The notes: generated by a model not told the origin, from the letters alone. A stretch of DNA of 64,000 bases from Chryseobacterium sp. MYb264 (GCF_035974275.1 NZ_CP142422.1:2046001-2110000), one strand, 5' to 3'; numbered from the stretch's first letter, positions 8,463-18,169 are shown. Numbers and translations: made by a program.

Positions 8463-10037
8463 CTAGTGTACGCCACTCAAATCTATTTTCTCTTTACTTT
8501 TTCGTTCTTTCACGAATAAGATAAACGGAATACAAATTAAGAATATCACTCCTAAATAAAGAAAAACATCCATATAAGAAAGTACCGTTGCCTGTTTCGT
8601 TACGGAGAGATCGAGCATTTTGTAAGCGGCATTCATTGCGGCATCCGGTGTCATTCCTTTTGCCATGAAGCTTCCTTTTAAAGCCTGCAATCTCTGCTGA
8701 ACTGCAAAATCGGTTTCATCGAGATGGGTAATCAGATTAACTCTGTATTTCTGACTGGCATTGGCAATAAACGTTGTAATCGCCGCAATCCCGAAAGAAC
8801 CTCCCAGCTGTCTCATCATCCCTGTAAAAGCAGCTCCCTGACCAATTTCCTGACCTTTTAGAGTACTTAATGATAATGAAGTGATCGGGATAAATAGCAA
8901 TCCAAGTCCTGCTCCTCTTACGATCAGCATCCAGAAAAATGCATCTTTACTCGTATCCGGTGTAAGGATTTTGTAACCCCAGAAACTATATACAAAGAAG
9001 ATAAATAATCCTAAGGAAACTAAAATCTGCTGCTTAGCACCTTTTGACAATAATCTACCGATAATAGGCATCATGAAGGCGGTGGTTAAGGCTGCAGGAA
9101 TCATTAAAGCTCCCGACTGAAGTGCCGTCCAACCCAAAATACTCTGCGTATACAAAGGAACAATAAAGGTAGAACCGTACAAACCGAATCCTAATACAAA
9201 GGACATTATGGTACCAATCCTCAAATTACTGTTTTTCAAAACCCGCAATTCCACAATAGGATATTTGAAAGTAAGTTCTCGCCAAAGGAATAAGATGAAT
9301 CCTAACACTGCCGATGCGGTAAATAAAATAATCCATCCACTTGCAAACCAGTCTTCTTCGTGTCCTCTTTCCAGAATATATTGAAGTGATCCCACAGTAA
9401 TCGCCAATAAAGCAATTCCTAACCAGTCGACATCCGAAGCTTTACGTTTTTCAGCATATTTCGGACTTCTCACAAACTGAAGCGTCATTAAAGTCGCTGC
9501 AATCCCGATAGGAATATTAATATAGAAAATATACGGCCAACTGAAGTTATCTACGATATATCCTCCCAGTGGCGGACCTAATGTTGGCCCAATAATTACC
9601 CCAAGACCATAGATCGCCTGAGCCATACTTCTTTTTTCAATCGGATAAGATTCCGTAATAATAGTCTGTGAAGTTACCAAAAGGGCTCCCCCACCAATTC
9701 CCTGCATTAATCTGAAAAATACCAGCTCCCAAATATTGGTCGCGTTTCCGCATAAAAATGAAAATATGGTAAATATGATAATAGATGCAGCGAAATAGTT
9801 TCTTCGTCCAAACTGTTGAGACAGCCAGCTCGTCATCGGTACAACAATTACGTTACCGATAGCGTATGCTGTGATCACCCAGCCGACTTCTGAAAGTGTA
9901 GCTCCCAAGTTACCCTTCATTTCGTTCAGGGCAACGTTTACGATGGTGGAGTCTACAATCTCAAGCAGAGCACAAAGAATCGCCGTAATCGTAATGATTA
10001 CTCTTCGGGCTCCATATTCTACTAATGAATCTTGCAT
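8463..10037 (-). CDS. DHA2 (EmrB/QacA) family multidrug efflux transporter
   Basis: A 524-residue inner-membrane MFS transporter with about 14 predicted spans, the usual size for the DHA2 family. Visible signatures are the motif A-like loop SWLSQQFGRRNYF after span 2, motif C in span 5 (GLGVIIGPTLGPPLGGYIVD) and NFSWPYIFYINIPIGI. Asp near residue 28 in EIVDSTIVNVALNEM matches the conserved D-T-T/I-x-V-N-V-A motif. It is the pump of a tripartite system with the EmrA-like adaptor and TolC-like channel encoded upstream. The substrate is not predictable beyond lipophilic drugs. An unusual 590-bp spacer separates it from the adaptor gene. Confidence 0.92.
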   Translation of the reverse strand: MQDSLVEYGARRVIITITAILCALLEIVDSTIVNVALNEMKGNLGATLSEVGWVITAYAIGNVIVVPMTSWLSQQFGRRNYFAASIIIFTIFSFLCGNATNIWELVFFRLMQGIGGGALLVTSQTIITESYPIEKRSMAQAIYGLGVIIGPTLGPPLGGYIVDNFSWPYIFYINIPIGIAATLMTLQFVRSPKYAEKRKASDVDWLGIALLAITVGSLQYILERGHEEDWFASGWIILFTASAVLGFILFLWRELTFKYPIVELRVLKNSNLRIGTIMSFVLGFGLYGSTFIVPLYTQSILGWTALQSGALMIPAALTTAFMMPIIGRLLSKGAKQQILVSLGLFIFFVYSFWGYKILTPDTSKDAFFWMLIVRGAGLGLLFIPITSLSLSTLKGQEIGQGAAFTGMMRQLGGSFGIAAITTFIANASQKYRVNLITHLDETDFAVQQRLQALKGSFMAKGMTPDAAMNAAYKMLDLSVTKQATVLSYMDVFLYLGVIFLICIPFILFVKERKSKEKIDLSGVH

Positions 10038-10627
10038 AGTTTTTTTAATATTTTATTGAATTAAGAGAGGAGGATAAAACTCAGGATTAATTATTGTAAA
10101 TATTTAATAATTAAAAGATTAAAAGATTAAAAGATTAAAAGATTAAAAAATCAGAGTCTGTAAATACATTAATCTTAGCCTTAACCTCTATATTTCTTAA
10201 TTTAAAAAAGTGAATTGTCAGTGATCATTCAACATTATTGTCGATTATTGCTTCATTTTCAACATCATTACTGATGGTCATCTGCGCGGCCGGCATCATT
10301 TTCATCTGTCAATATATCGTCTTCATTTCCACATCTACATTGATTTCCCTCTGCATTGTCATCAACTTCATGGTAATTTTACTACTTCATTTCCACATTT
10401 CATTGATTCTGTCTGCATTTCCGGCATCTCCTTCATAATCAGTTTAGTCTTTCGGCATTTTCATCTTCATTATCGACTTGCCTCTGCAAAACTGACAATT
10501 CTCTTATACATTTAAAAAAGGTGAATTGTCAATGGTAAATCCATTTCATTCGTCAATTTCTACTCCTTCATTTTACATTTCACAATTAACTTGCTTCAGC
10601 AAAATTGACAATTCACTTATTTTTTTA
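10038..10627. repeat. 590-bp repeat-filled spacer between efflux adaptor and pump genes
   Basis: No credible gene. The spacer contains an 8-bp tandem repeat (GATTAAAA, about 4.5 units, 10111-10150) and two adjacent elements bounded by the same inverted repeat. Element one runs from GTGAATTGTCA at 10210 to TGACAATTCTC at 10493-10503. Element two runs from GTGAATTGTCA at 10521 to TGACAATTCAC at 10606-10616. The interior of element one repeats short ATTTCCACAT/TTCATTTC motifs. The structure looks like a non-autonomous repeat insertion that grew inside an operon. Confidence 0.6.
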
Positions 10628-11731
10628 TTATTTTAAAGAAACTTCTGCTTTCACATTCATTCCTGTTCTTAATCTTTTTGCAATATTTTTATCAAGATTC
10701 ACAAAATCAATTTTTACAGGAAGTCTCTGAACCACTTTTACGAAGTTACCACTCGCGTTATCCGGAGGAAGGATAGAGAATGTAGCACCCGTTGCAGGAG
10801 AGAAAGAGCTTACCACTCCGTCGAATTCCTGATCAGGAAATGCATCGATCTCGATTTTTACTTTCTGACCTTCAACCATTCTGTCAACCTGAGTTTCTTT
10901 GAAATTAGCCACTACCCATTTCTGGTCGTTTTTAATTAAAGCAAATAATTGCGAACCAGCCTGTAAATATTGTCCTGCCTGCGTTGGAACTTTACCAACA
11001 TATCCGTCTTCAGGAGCAACAATTACAGTATATGATAAATTTAATTTTGCATTTTCTACATCTACTTCTCTTTGTTTAGCCACAGATCCTGCAACACTGA
11101 TTTGTTGAGAGCTTGCCGCCGTTTGAGAAGATGCAATATTAGTTTGTTGAGCAATTTGGTTTCTTTGATCAACCAAAACCTGTAATTGCTTGTCAGCAGA
11201 TTGTTTTGCTGCCAAAGCCTGCTCATATTGCTGCTCTGTAATAGAGTGGTCTTTTACCAACACAGAATATCTTTTTAAATCCTGAGCTGTTTTCCAAACG
11301 TTTACTTTTGCTGCTTCAATTTGCGCATTAGCTGTTGTTACCGCTGCTTGAGAAGAACCAATGTTTTTCGAAGTTGCCGTAGTAGAAGCTTCTGCGTTTG
11401 AAATATTACTTTTTGCTGTTACCAATGCCGCTTCTGCTTGTTGAAGAGCCATTTTCTGATCTCTGTTATCCAGAATCACCAAAGTATCTCCTTTTTTCAC
11501 GAACTGGTTATCTTTTACTTTAACCTCAGTTACATACCCGGAAATTTTAGAAATTACCGGAGACAGGTTAGAAGCAATCTGCGCATCGTCTGTTTCTTCG
11601 TGCCCCTGCCCGTAAGTGTAAGCATTATATCCGTAGATTCCTCCACCGATCAAAACAACCGCCAAAATAATTGGGAACACTAAACTTTTTTTCTTTTTAG
11701 GTTCAGTCGCTTGTGTATTATTATTTTCCAT
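10628..11731 (-). CDS. HlyD/EmrA-type periplasmic adaptor of efflux pump
   Basis: A 367-residue membrane fusion protein. One N-terminal span (residues ~16-36) is followed by GHEETDDAQIASNLSPVISK, which is characteristic of EmrA/HlyD proteins. The biotinyl-lipoyl half-domain is GYVTEVKVKDNQFVKKGDTL. A long Ala/Gln-rich alpha-hairpin (about residues 80-220) contacts the TolC channel. The second lipoyl half is APEDGYVGKVPTQAGQYLQ, and a beta-barrel domain ends in RLRTGMNVKAEVSLK. It bridges the DHA2 pump and the outer-membrane channel. It is 19 bases downstream of the tolC-like gene in the same operon. Confidence 0.92.
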   Translation of the reverse strand: MENNNTQATEPKKKKSLVFPIILAVVLIGGGIYGYNAYTYGQGHEETDDAQIASNLSPVISKISGYVTEVKVKDNQFVKKGDTLVILDNRDQKMALQQAEAALVTAKSNISNAEASTTATSKNIGSSQAAVTTANAQIEAAKVNVWKTAQDLKRYSVLVKDHSITEQQYEQALAAKQSADKQLQVLVDQRNQIAQQTNIASSQTAASSQQISVAGSVAKQREVDVENAKLNLSYTVIVAPEDGYVGKVPTQAGQYLQAGSQLFALIKNDQKWVVANFKETQVDRMVEGQKVKIEIDAFPDQEFDGVVSSFSPATGATFSILPPDNASGNFVKVVQRLPVKIDFVNLDKNIAKRLRTGMNVKAEVSLK

Positions 11732-11750
11732 TGTTGGTATTGTTCTTAAT

Positions 11751-13064
11751 TTATTTAATTGTTAAAGTTCCTGTAGTTTGTAATAGTTTTCTGTACGCTA
11801 ATGCCGCATCTGCTTTAGCATTTATTACGCCAACGTTTGCCGCAATCTGTGCTGCATCTGCATCCAGCAATTCCGTCATAGTTGCCAAACCGTTGTCGTA
11901 TTTATTTTTTGTGATTCTGTAATTTTCATTCGCTTGCTCTGCAGATTTTTCAAAAACAGTGATTCTCTTTTTAGAATAATCGGTGTTTTGATATTCTCTG
12001 TTTACATCAAGCTTAATATTATCATTCAACAGTTCATTAGATGCAGAAAGTTGTTTTTCTCTCGCCTGAGACTGCTTGTATGAAGAATTTTCTTTCCAGA
12101 TATTAGATAAGTTGTAAGAAACTCCAATCCCAACGTTTACGGCATTGTAAATCGTTAAGAATTTCGGAATATCTGCCGCTACATAACCTCCGGTAAATGC
12201 GATTGAAGGAAGATTTTCAGCTTTTGCTGCTTTCGTTCCCAATGCTGCTGCTTCTCTTTGTTTTCCTAAAGCCTGAAGATCTTTACGATTATCTTTCGCT
12301 TCATTTACATAGAAATCAACCGGTTTTACGTCTGAGCCTTCATCAATATAATTTTGGTCAACCTCAATTTCTGTCGTTTCAGGAATTCCCAATAGCAAAT
12401 CCATGTTGATGTTAGCAATATTGTAGTTGTTTTTAGCTTCCAATAATTGTAATTCTATATTTGAAGTCTGAAGATTTGCCTTTAAACGGTCGTTTCTAGC
12501 AATCACTCCATTATTTTCAAGTTTAAGGAAAGTTTCATCTCTCTTTTGAGAAGCCGTAAGGTTTTCTTCTAAAACTTTGATGGATTGATTGGCTTTAAAC
12601 AAATTATTATAAGCCTGGGCCACGTTATAAGCAATCGCTATTTTATCGTTTTCTGTGCTCAATTTTGATGCTTCCACCAAATATTTCGCAGACTGAATTC
12701 CGTATTTTATTCTTCCGCCGCTGTAAATGGGAACACTTAGATTTACTGAGCCGTAAGCCACCTGATGTACTTCAGGACCTCCAGCTCCGGAAACGCCGGG
12801 AAGTTTAATATTTACGGTAGGTTTTATTGGAAGATACATATAGCTTCCGGAAACTTTAAGGTCAGGAAGTTGTCTGTTCTTAGCCTCTAAAAGATCAGCA
12901 GTAGCCTCTTCGATCTTCGCTGCATCGATCTTCAGATTTTTGCTGTTTTGGATACCCAACTGCACAGCTTCATCAAGAGTCAATGTTTTTTTCTCCTGAG
13001 CATTTGTGTTTGCAATCCCTACGAATAGGGCCAGTGCAAGGACTGAGTTATTTATTTTCTTCAT
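11751..13064 (-). CDS. TolC-family outer-membrane efflux channel
   Basis: A 437-residue protein with a signal peptide (cleavage after NTNA near residue 22). It has the two structural repeats typical of outer-membrane efflux proteins, each with a long coiled helical pair: LTLDEAVQLGIQNSKNLKID near the start and KNKYDNGLATMTELLDADAA near the end. The latter is the standard C-terminal OEP repeat motif. The gene overlaps the end of the upstream tetR gene by 17 bp and is followed by the adaptor gene, so the three are translated from one message. It completes the tripartite pump across the envelope. Confidence 0.92.
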   Translation of the reverse strand: MKKINNSVLALALFVGIANTNAQEKKTLTLDEAVQLGIQNSKNLKIDAAKIEEATADLLEAKNRQLPDLKVSGSYMYLPIKPTVNIKLPGVSGAGGPEVHQVAYGSVNLSVPIYSGGRIKYGIQSAKYLVEASKLSTENDKIAIAYNVAQAYNNLFKANQSIKVLEENLTASQKRDETFLKLENNGVIARNDRLKANLQTSNIELQLLEAKNNYNIANINMDLLLGIPETTEIEVDQNYIDEGSDVKPVDFYVNEAKDNRKDLQALGKQREAAALGTKAAKAENLPSIAFTGGYVAADIPKFLTIYNAVNVGIGVSYNLSNIWKENSSYKQSQAREKQLSASNELLNDNIKLDVNREYQNTDYSKKRITVFEKSAEQANENYRITKNKYDNGLATMTELLDADAAQIAANVGVINAKADAALAYRKLLQTTGTLTIK

Positions 13065-13674
13065 AACCTAAAAGGTCTTTTAGTAAATATTTAATATGTT
13101 TATTAAGTTCTGTGTAATACTTTTCATCAAAAGTGTCTTCATCTTCCGTATCGTTAAGGAATTCTTTATACATTTCCTTTGCGTTTGAAGCGTAAAACAA
13201 TGTTCCGCTCACGGTAGAATGAAGAAGATAAATCGGAGGATTTTTAGTAAAAATTCCTTTCTTCAAGCCACTTTCTAATATTTTTGAATACATGGAAATA
13301 AATCCCATTTTTGTCTGTTTCAAAAACTCAATAATATGAGGATTCTCTGCATGTAATTGTTCTCTTTGCATAATTCTGTAGAAACATTTATGGTTTCTTA
13401 CCTTACCCGCAAACTGATCAACAATTTTTTCTACTTTTTCCCACTCATTGATGTCCGTTCTTTCAATAATATCTTTCGAAAAGAATTGCCCTTCATTCAT
13501 CCTGTACTCCACCAACTTCTCGTAAAGCTTTTCTTTTGAACCGAAATAATAGGAAATCATAGAAATGTTTACATTCGCTGCTTTGGCGATCTCTCTGGTA
13601 GAAGTTCCTTCAAAACCTTTCTCAGCAAAAAGCTTTTCCGCAGCATATAATATATTTTCTTCTTTTGATAACAT
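13048..13674 (-). CDS. TetR-family regulator of the efflux operon
   Basis: A 208-residue TetR protein. I start it at the ATG at 13674 (MLSKEENILYAAEKLFAEKG). A longer frame from a GTG at 13707 would include the promoter's -7 element and is unlikely. The N-terminal HTH is complete (FEGTSTREIAKAANVNISMI, then YYFGSKEKLYEKLVEYR). The C-terminal ligand domain is specific to the subfamily. It is the first gene of the tetR-tolC-emrA-emrB operon, a usual self-repressing arrangement where drug binding releases the operator. Its 3' end overlaps the tolC-like gene by 17 bp. Confidence 0.9.
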   Translation of the reverse strand: MLSKEENILYAAEKLFAEKGFEGTSTREIAKAANVNISMISYYFGSKEKLYEKLVEYRMNEGQFFSKDIIERTDINEWEKVEKIVDQFAGKVRNHKCFYRIMQREQLHAENPHIIEFLKQTKMGFISMYSKILESGLKKGIFTKNPPIYLLHSTVSGTLFYASNAKEMYKEFLNDTEDEDTFDEKYYTELNKHIKYLLKDLLGYEENK

Positions 13675-13696
13675 TCTATGTTCTGTTTTCAGGGTG

Positions 13697-13727
13697 CAAA
13701 TGTACACAAGATTCCAAATAAATCAAA
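13697..13727 (-). promoter_or_regulatory. Bacteroidota-type promoter of the efflux operon
   Basis: On the minus strand a -33 TTTG and a -7 TACATTTG (13697-13704) are separated by 19 bases, close to the Bacteroidota consensus. Immediately upstream, AATCAATCAATCGTTTGATT overlaps the -33 box and is partly palindromic, so it is a candidate TetR operator. The start would lie about 20 bases before the ATG at 13674. Confidence 0.6.
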
Positions 13728-13943
13728 CGATTGATTGATTTTTTAATTTATTTTTAATATTTAAAATCACAAAACACTGAATTACAACTCATTAAAGTTT
13801 ATTTATAATATTAATTAACATTATAGATTTGGTAATTTAACATAAGATTTTAAGTCAAATTTTCACCAAAATAAGCCTCAATACTGCATTTTTGGAAATT
13901 TAACCACTAAAATTAATGTTATGCTAAATTAATATTGAAGAAA

Positions 13944-13968
13944 AAACTCCGACTGAGTCGCCGGAGTT
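13944..13968 (-). terminator. Terminator after holB
   Basis: AAACTCCG and CGGAGTTT pair around a 9-base loop, with a T tract on the minus strand. It lies directly past the holB stop at 13973. Confidence 0.7.
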
Positions 13969-13972
13969 TATC

Positions 13973-15091
13973 TTATGAATTCTTATGAATATATCTTGAT
14001 AATTTGATGCCCAGATCTGTCCAGACAATCTTAGGATTTCCGTTTCGGGTAAGGTGCAAATCGGCAGTACTTATTTCTTCCAGAATACTTTCAATATTCG
14101 CTCCGCTGATAAATTTTGAGAAACCAACCCAATTAAAACCATTGGCATCAATTTTTTTATAGACCAGACTTTCAGACTGATAATTCTGAAGCAAAGCGAG
14201 CCTGAAAATCTCAGAGCAATAATTTAAAAAGTTCTTTTGCTTTTCACGATTCCAGCCTGCAATTTCTCGAGCCCAAACGATAATATTTTTCAGAAACTGA
14301 GGTTTCTTTTTCACCATAAACGCATCACGAACCCACTGAACAAAAAGCTTTTCAAATTCTTCATTCTTTGTTCCCGATTGTAATAATTTAATAGCGTCAT
14401 TCAGATCTCCCTGCGCTTCATGTACGATTTCTCTTACTTTTTCATCTGTAACATTGAAGTTCTTTTTTAAATAAACCTCAATATCTTCATCATTAATCCT
14501 CGGAACTTCCACCACCTGCGTTCTCGAAAGAATGGTCGGAAGAATATCATTGGTAGACTCTGCGGTAAGGAGAATAATGGTTTTCGCAGGAGGTTCTTCT
14601 AAAAATTTCAGGAATTTATTGGAAGCGGCAATATTCATTTTATCGGCTCTCCAAACGATCAGGATTTTGGTTCCGCCTTCAAAACTTTTAAGAGAAAACT
14701 TTTGATTCTGATCATCAATTTCATCTGCAGAAATGAAAAGCTGTTTATTTTCAGACTCTAAAAAAGCCGTCCAGTCGTCATAACTTGCATACGGCGAAGC
14801 CATGATCATCTCACGGAATTCTTCAAATTTATTTTTACTTAAAGAATTTTTGTTGTCTGTAAAAACCGGAAAACTGAAATGCAAATCCAGGTGATTCAAA
14901 TGCTCTACTTTTGAAGCGGCATGAGGATTTTCACCCTGTAAAACCTCTTTAGCGTATGCCAAAACCATCGGCAACGTTCCATACCCTTCTTTTCCCGTGA
15001 AAAGCTGGGCGTGGCTCACTCTGTTTTCGGCGATACTGTCTCTAAGAAGCTTTTTCAGATTTTCCTGTCCGGCAATGTTCTCCCAATTCAT
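13973..15091 (-). CDS. holB: DNA polymerase III subunit delta'
   Basis: A 372-residue AAA+ clamp-loader subunit. The N-terminus MNWENIAGQENLKKLLRDSI and SHAQLFTGKEGYGTLPMVLA follow the delta'/gamma pattern but lack a consensus Walker A lysine-serine pair, as expected for delta', which does not hydrolyse ATP. KILIVWRADKMNIAASNKFLKFLEEPP is the delta'-type sensor region (here split: KILIVWRADKMNIAA and NKFLKFLEEPP). ILPTILSRTQVVEVPR carries the SRC-like motif with Thr in place of Cys. The protein helps load the sliding clamp at replication forks. It stands alone with its own terminator. Confidence 0.9.
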   Translation of the reverse strand: MNWENIAGQENLKKLLRDSIAENRVSHAQLFTGKEGYGTLPMVLAYAKEVLQGENPHAASKVEHLNHLDLHFSFPVFTDNKNSLSKNKFEEFREMIMASPYASYDDWTAFLESENKQLFISADEIDDQNQKFSLKSFEGGTKILIVWRADKMNIAASNKFLKFLEEPPAKTIILLTAESTNDILPTILSRTQVVEVPRINDEDIEVYLKKNFNVTDEKVREIVHEAQGDLNDAIKLLQSGTKNEEFEKLFVQWVRDAFMVKKKPQFLKNIIVWAREIAGWNREKQKNFLNYCSEIFRLALLQNYQSESLVYKKIDANGFNWVGFSKFISGANIESILEEISTADLHLTRNGNPKIVWTDLGIKLSRYIHKNS

Positions 15092-15240
15092 TTCCCAAAG
15101 ATAAAAAATCTTCTCTCATTTTCCTGAGTTGAACTTTAATTTAATATTTCAGAAAAGTCTTGGCATCAATTTTTAATTGTTGGCTGCAGCATATTATAGG
15201 TCATATCAATAATATTAATTGGTATAAAATTTTAATTAAA

Positions 15241-15273
15241 TTGTGCGCAATATAATTTTCAGCAATATATTTG
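15241..15273 (+). promoter_or_regulatory. Predicted promoter of the aldehyde dehydrogenase gene
   Basis: TTG at 15241-15243 and TATATTTG at 15266-15273 match the Bacteroidota -33/-7 elements with a 22-base spacer, slightly long. The start codon at 15353 is about 75 bases downstream. Confidence 0.5.
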
Positions 15274-15352
15274 TAAAATCAATTCTCAAATCACTTTAAA
15301 TACAACAAATTGTAGAGTTTTCAAGACTTTCAATAATTAAAAATAAATAAAA

Positions 15353-16672
15353 ATGGATCAACAATCAGAACAGAAAATAAGAGAAATATTTGCTCAGCAG
15401 AAAGCTTTTTTCAAAACCAATAAGACCAAAGATATTGAATTCAGAAAGGCACAGTTGAGAAATTTCCGTGAAGTATTTTTAAATCATACAGATGCGCTTT
15501 GCGAAGCATTAGACATCGATTTGGGGAAAAGCAGAAAAGAAGCGGAATATGTGGAAATACAAATCGTAATCAGCGAACTGGATTATCTTTTGGAAAATAT
15601 TAACGAGTGGGCAAAACCTACGGAAGTGCCGTCTAAATCTTTACCATCGGGTGCTGAAGTAATCAGCAAAATTACGTATGAACCATATGGCGTCAATTAT
15701 ATTATCGGGCCGTTCAATTATCCGGTTCAATTGACTTTCAGTCCGTTAATTGGCGCTTTGATCTCAGGAAACACCGCTATTATTAAACCTTCTGAAAATA
15801 CACCTCACGTAGCGAAAGTTCTGGAAGATATTGTAAAAGAATCTTTTGATGAATCTTACGTTGCGGTTGTTCAGGGTGCGATTGAAGAGAATACTTTGCT
15901 ATTGAGCTTACCTTTTGATTATATCTTTTTCACAGGAAGCCCGAATGTTGGGAAAATTGTGATGAAAGCTGCGGCTGAACAATTAATTCCTTTAACTTTA
16001 GAATTAGGTGGAAAATCACCAACCATCGTTCATAAAGATGCTGATCTTGACAAAGCTGTTGCAAGAATTTCTTATGGAAAATGGATTAATTGCGGGCAAA
16101 CCTGTGTAGCGCCGGATTATATTTATATTCATGAATCGGTGAAAGATGAATTTATTGAAAAATTCAAAACCTATCTAAAAAATACGTACGACGATCAAAC
16201 GCTTGGAAAAATCGGAAAAATTGTAAGTCAGCAACAAATCAAAAATCTTGCAGGATATGTAGAGGCTTCTCCCGAGAAAGTAATCTACGGTGGAAATTAC
16301 AACTTGGAAACCCGTCATTTCGAGGCTACGTTAATGGATAACGTAACTTGGGATGATAAAGTAATGCAGCAGGAAATCTTTGGTCCAATCCTTCCGATCA
16401 TGACTTATAATGATATTGATGAGGCTTTGGAAGAAATTAACAATCGTCCGAAACCTCTGGCACTGTATGTTTTTACTGAAGATCAGGAATTTGCACAGGA
16501 TGTTTTACACAGGACCACAAGCGGTGACGCAGAGATCAACAGCGCGATTGTACATGTGGGTTCTCATTTTTTACCTTTTGGTGGTGTAGGCACTTCGGGA
16601 ATGGGGAAATACCATGGTAAATTCAGTTTTGAAAATTTCAGCCATACAAGATCTGTGATGCAGGTAAAATAA
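15353..16672 (+). CDS. NAD(P)-dependent aldehyde dehydrogenase
   Basis: A 439-residue soluble enzyme, the short class-3 type that lacks the N-terminal extension of classical enzymes. The catalytic residues are visible: general base Glu217 in LELGGKSPTIV and nucleophile Cys251 in NCGQTCVAPDY. The cofactor site includes IIGPFNYPVQL and FFTGSPNVGKIV. The C-terminal substrate region contains LPFGGVGTSGMGKYHG. It oxidises aldehydes to carboxylic acids; the natural substrate is not clear, though this subtype often handles medium-chain or aromatic aldehydes. Its TAA stop lies inside the TAATTA target duplication of IS copy B, so the coding sequence is intact but its terminator was pushed 1.5 kb away. 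Confidence 0.93.
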   Translation: MDQQSEQKIREIFAQQKAFFKTNKTKDIEFRKAQLRNFREVFLNHTDALCEALDIDLGKSRKEAEYVEIQIVISELDYLLENINEWAKPTEVPSKSLPSGAEVISKITYEPYGVNYIIGPFNYPVQLTFSPLIGALISGNTAIIKPSENTPHVAKVLEDIVKESFDESYVAVVQGAIEENTLLLSLPFDYIFFTGSPNVGKIVMKAAAEQLIPLTLELGGKSPTIVHKDADLDKAVARISYGKWINCGQTCVAPDYIYIHESVKDEFIEKFKTYLKNTYDDQTLGKIGKIVSQQQIKNLAGYVEASPEKVIYGGNYNLETRHFEATLMDNVTWDDKVMQQEIFGPILPIMTYNDIDEALEEINNRPKPLALYVFTEDQEFAQDVLHRTTSGDAEINSAIVHVGSHFLPFGGVGTSGMGKYHGKFSFENFSHTRSVMQVK

Positions 16673-16675
16673 TTA

Positions 16676-18142
16676 GTCATTCCTTAAAAACCAAGTAATA
16701 TTTTGATTATCAGTTTTATGCACTTATATTTCGTAAAAAATCGTTGTAAAAAATTGCAATAAATTGTATTTTTAGGATATAAAAAGTGGCAAAATGTTAG
16801 GCAAAATAAGAGAGGATTTACAGCAGAATTTATTCAAGACCAGGCTTACGGAGCTTATTAATATGGAGCATCCGGTGGTAAAATTAGCTGGGGAGATTTC
16901 CTGGGATAAAATGGAGTCAGAGTTTGAGAAATTATTTTCAGAAAACGGAAGACCTTCTATTGCTATCCGTAAAATAGCAGGAATGCTTTTGCTCAAGGAA
17001 ATGTTTAAAGAAAGTGATGAAAGTGTAATAGAGAGATGGATTGAGAATGCGTATTGGCAATATTTTACCGGAGAAACCTTTTTCCAGACAGAGCAGCCTT
17101 TCGATCCGAGCAATTTTGTACACTTCAGAAAAAGAATTGGAGATAAGGGTTTGGAATTTCTTTTGGGACAAAGCGTTTCTCTCCATCCCAAAGCCAAAAC
17201 AGAAGATGAAGTTCAGGTAGATACGACGGTTCAGGAGAAGAACATTACCTTTCCTACCGATGCCAAATTAGCAAAAAAAGTAATCGACAATTGTAGAAAA
17301 ATAGCAGAAAAAGAGAGCGTTGTACAAAGACAAAGCTACAGAAGAGTGAGCAAACAATTATTGCGGGACGCTTTTTTTGGACATCATCCCAGAAGACAGA
17401 AGAAGGCAAAAATGGCGAGGAAAAAGCTCAGGACGATTGGTAAAAGAGTTCTTCGGGAATTGGAAAGAAAACTTCCTAAAGATGTTTTGAAAGGCTACGA
17501 AGACGTTTTTAAAATTTACCTTAAAGCACTCACCCAAGAACGTACCACGAAAGATAAAATTTACAGTCTTCACGAGCCACAAGTTGCGTGTATTGCGAAA
17601 GGAAAATCGGGAAAAGCATACGAGTTTGGGACAAAAGTAGCAGTAGTAAGAGGTCGGAAAACAGGGATCATCAGCTCGGTAAAGAGATTTTCTGGCAATC
17701 CTCACGATAGTAAAACTCTTGAAGAATCATTGGCACAGAGTGAGAGGGTAAGAAAATCCGTTGGCGGAACAAGACCTACGAAAGCCACTACAGACAGAGG
17801 ATTTAAAGGAATCAAAGAAGTGGAAGGAACAGCAATTTTGCTTCCCGCAAAAAAAGAAAAAACAAAATATGGGCAACAAGTAGCCAGATTAAGATTCCGG
17901 GCAAGAGCAGCCATAGAACCTTGTATCTCTCATTTAAAAAGAAACCACTCCTTAGGATTAAACTTCCTGAAAGGAGTGGCTGGAGATATTAATAATGCAT
18001 TATTAGCAGGGATTGGATACAATTTGAAGATGAGATTGAATCAAATCAAACAACAAATTCTTCTTTGGCTCGAACTTGTTCTCCGAATCTTTTTAGGCAA
18101 ATATAATTTTCAAAGTCAAAAAACAGCTTTTTAAGGAGCGAC
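16676..18142 (+). mobile_element. IS5-family insertion sequence, copy B
   Basis: A complete 1467-bp element in the orientation opposite to copies A and C. It is flanked by a TAATTA duplication (16670-16675 and 18143-18148). The same imperfect inverted repeats are present. The left duplication contains the stop codon of the aldehyde dehydrogenase gene, so the insertion was nearly but not quite disruptive. Confidence 0.92.
16794..18134 (+). CDS. IS5-family transposase (copy B)
   Basis: A 446-residue DDE transposase identical to copies A and C: DUF772-type N-terminus, first Asp in VQVDTTVQEK, second Asp in TTDRGFKG and Glu in RAAIEPCISHLKRNHSLG. The start codon is preceded by AAAAAGTGGCAAAATG, with a weak purine stretch as the only ribosome-binding signal. 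The protein would bind the terminal repeats and cut and rejoin the element. It has the same length and ends 8 bases before the IS boundary. Confidence 0.93.
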   Translation: MLGKIREDLQQNLFKTRLTELINMEHPVVKLAGEISWDKMESEFEKLFSENGRPSIAIRKIAGMLLLKEMFKESDESVIERWIENAYWQYFTGETFFQTEQPFDPSNFVHFRKRIGDKGLEFLLGQSVSLHPKAKTEDEVQVDTTVQEKNITFPTDAKLAKKVIDNCRKIAEKESVVQRQSYRRVSKQLLRDAFFGHHPRRQKKAKMARKKLRTIGKRVLRELERKLPKDVLKGYEDVFKIYLKALTQERTTKDKIYSLHEPQVACIAKGKSGKAYEFGTKVAVVRGRKTGIISSVKRFSGNPHDSKTLEESLAQSERVRKSVGGTRPTKATTDRGFKGIKEVEGTAILLPAKKEKTKYGQQVARLRFRARAAIEPCISHLKRNHSLGLNFLKGVAGDINNALLAGIGYNLKMRLNQIKQQILLWLELVLRIFLGKYNFQSQKTAF

Positions 18143-18169
18143 TAATTATTTCTCTGTAAAAATGATATA

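Noticed and set aside
10105..10155. A CRISPR-like direct repeat (GATTAAAA units)
   Set aside because: The units are 8 bp with no spacers, so it is a simple tandem repeat. No CRISPR array was found anywhere in the window.
10238..10438. A 66-residue hydrophobic frame in the efflux spacer
   Set aside because: It lies in a low-complexity repeat element with recurring ATTTCCACAT motifs and shows no start signal.
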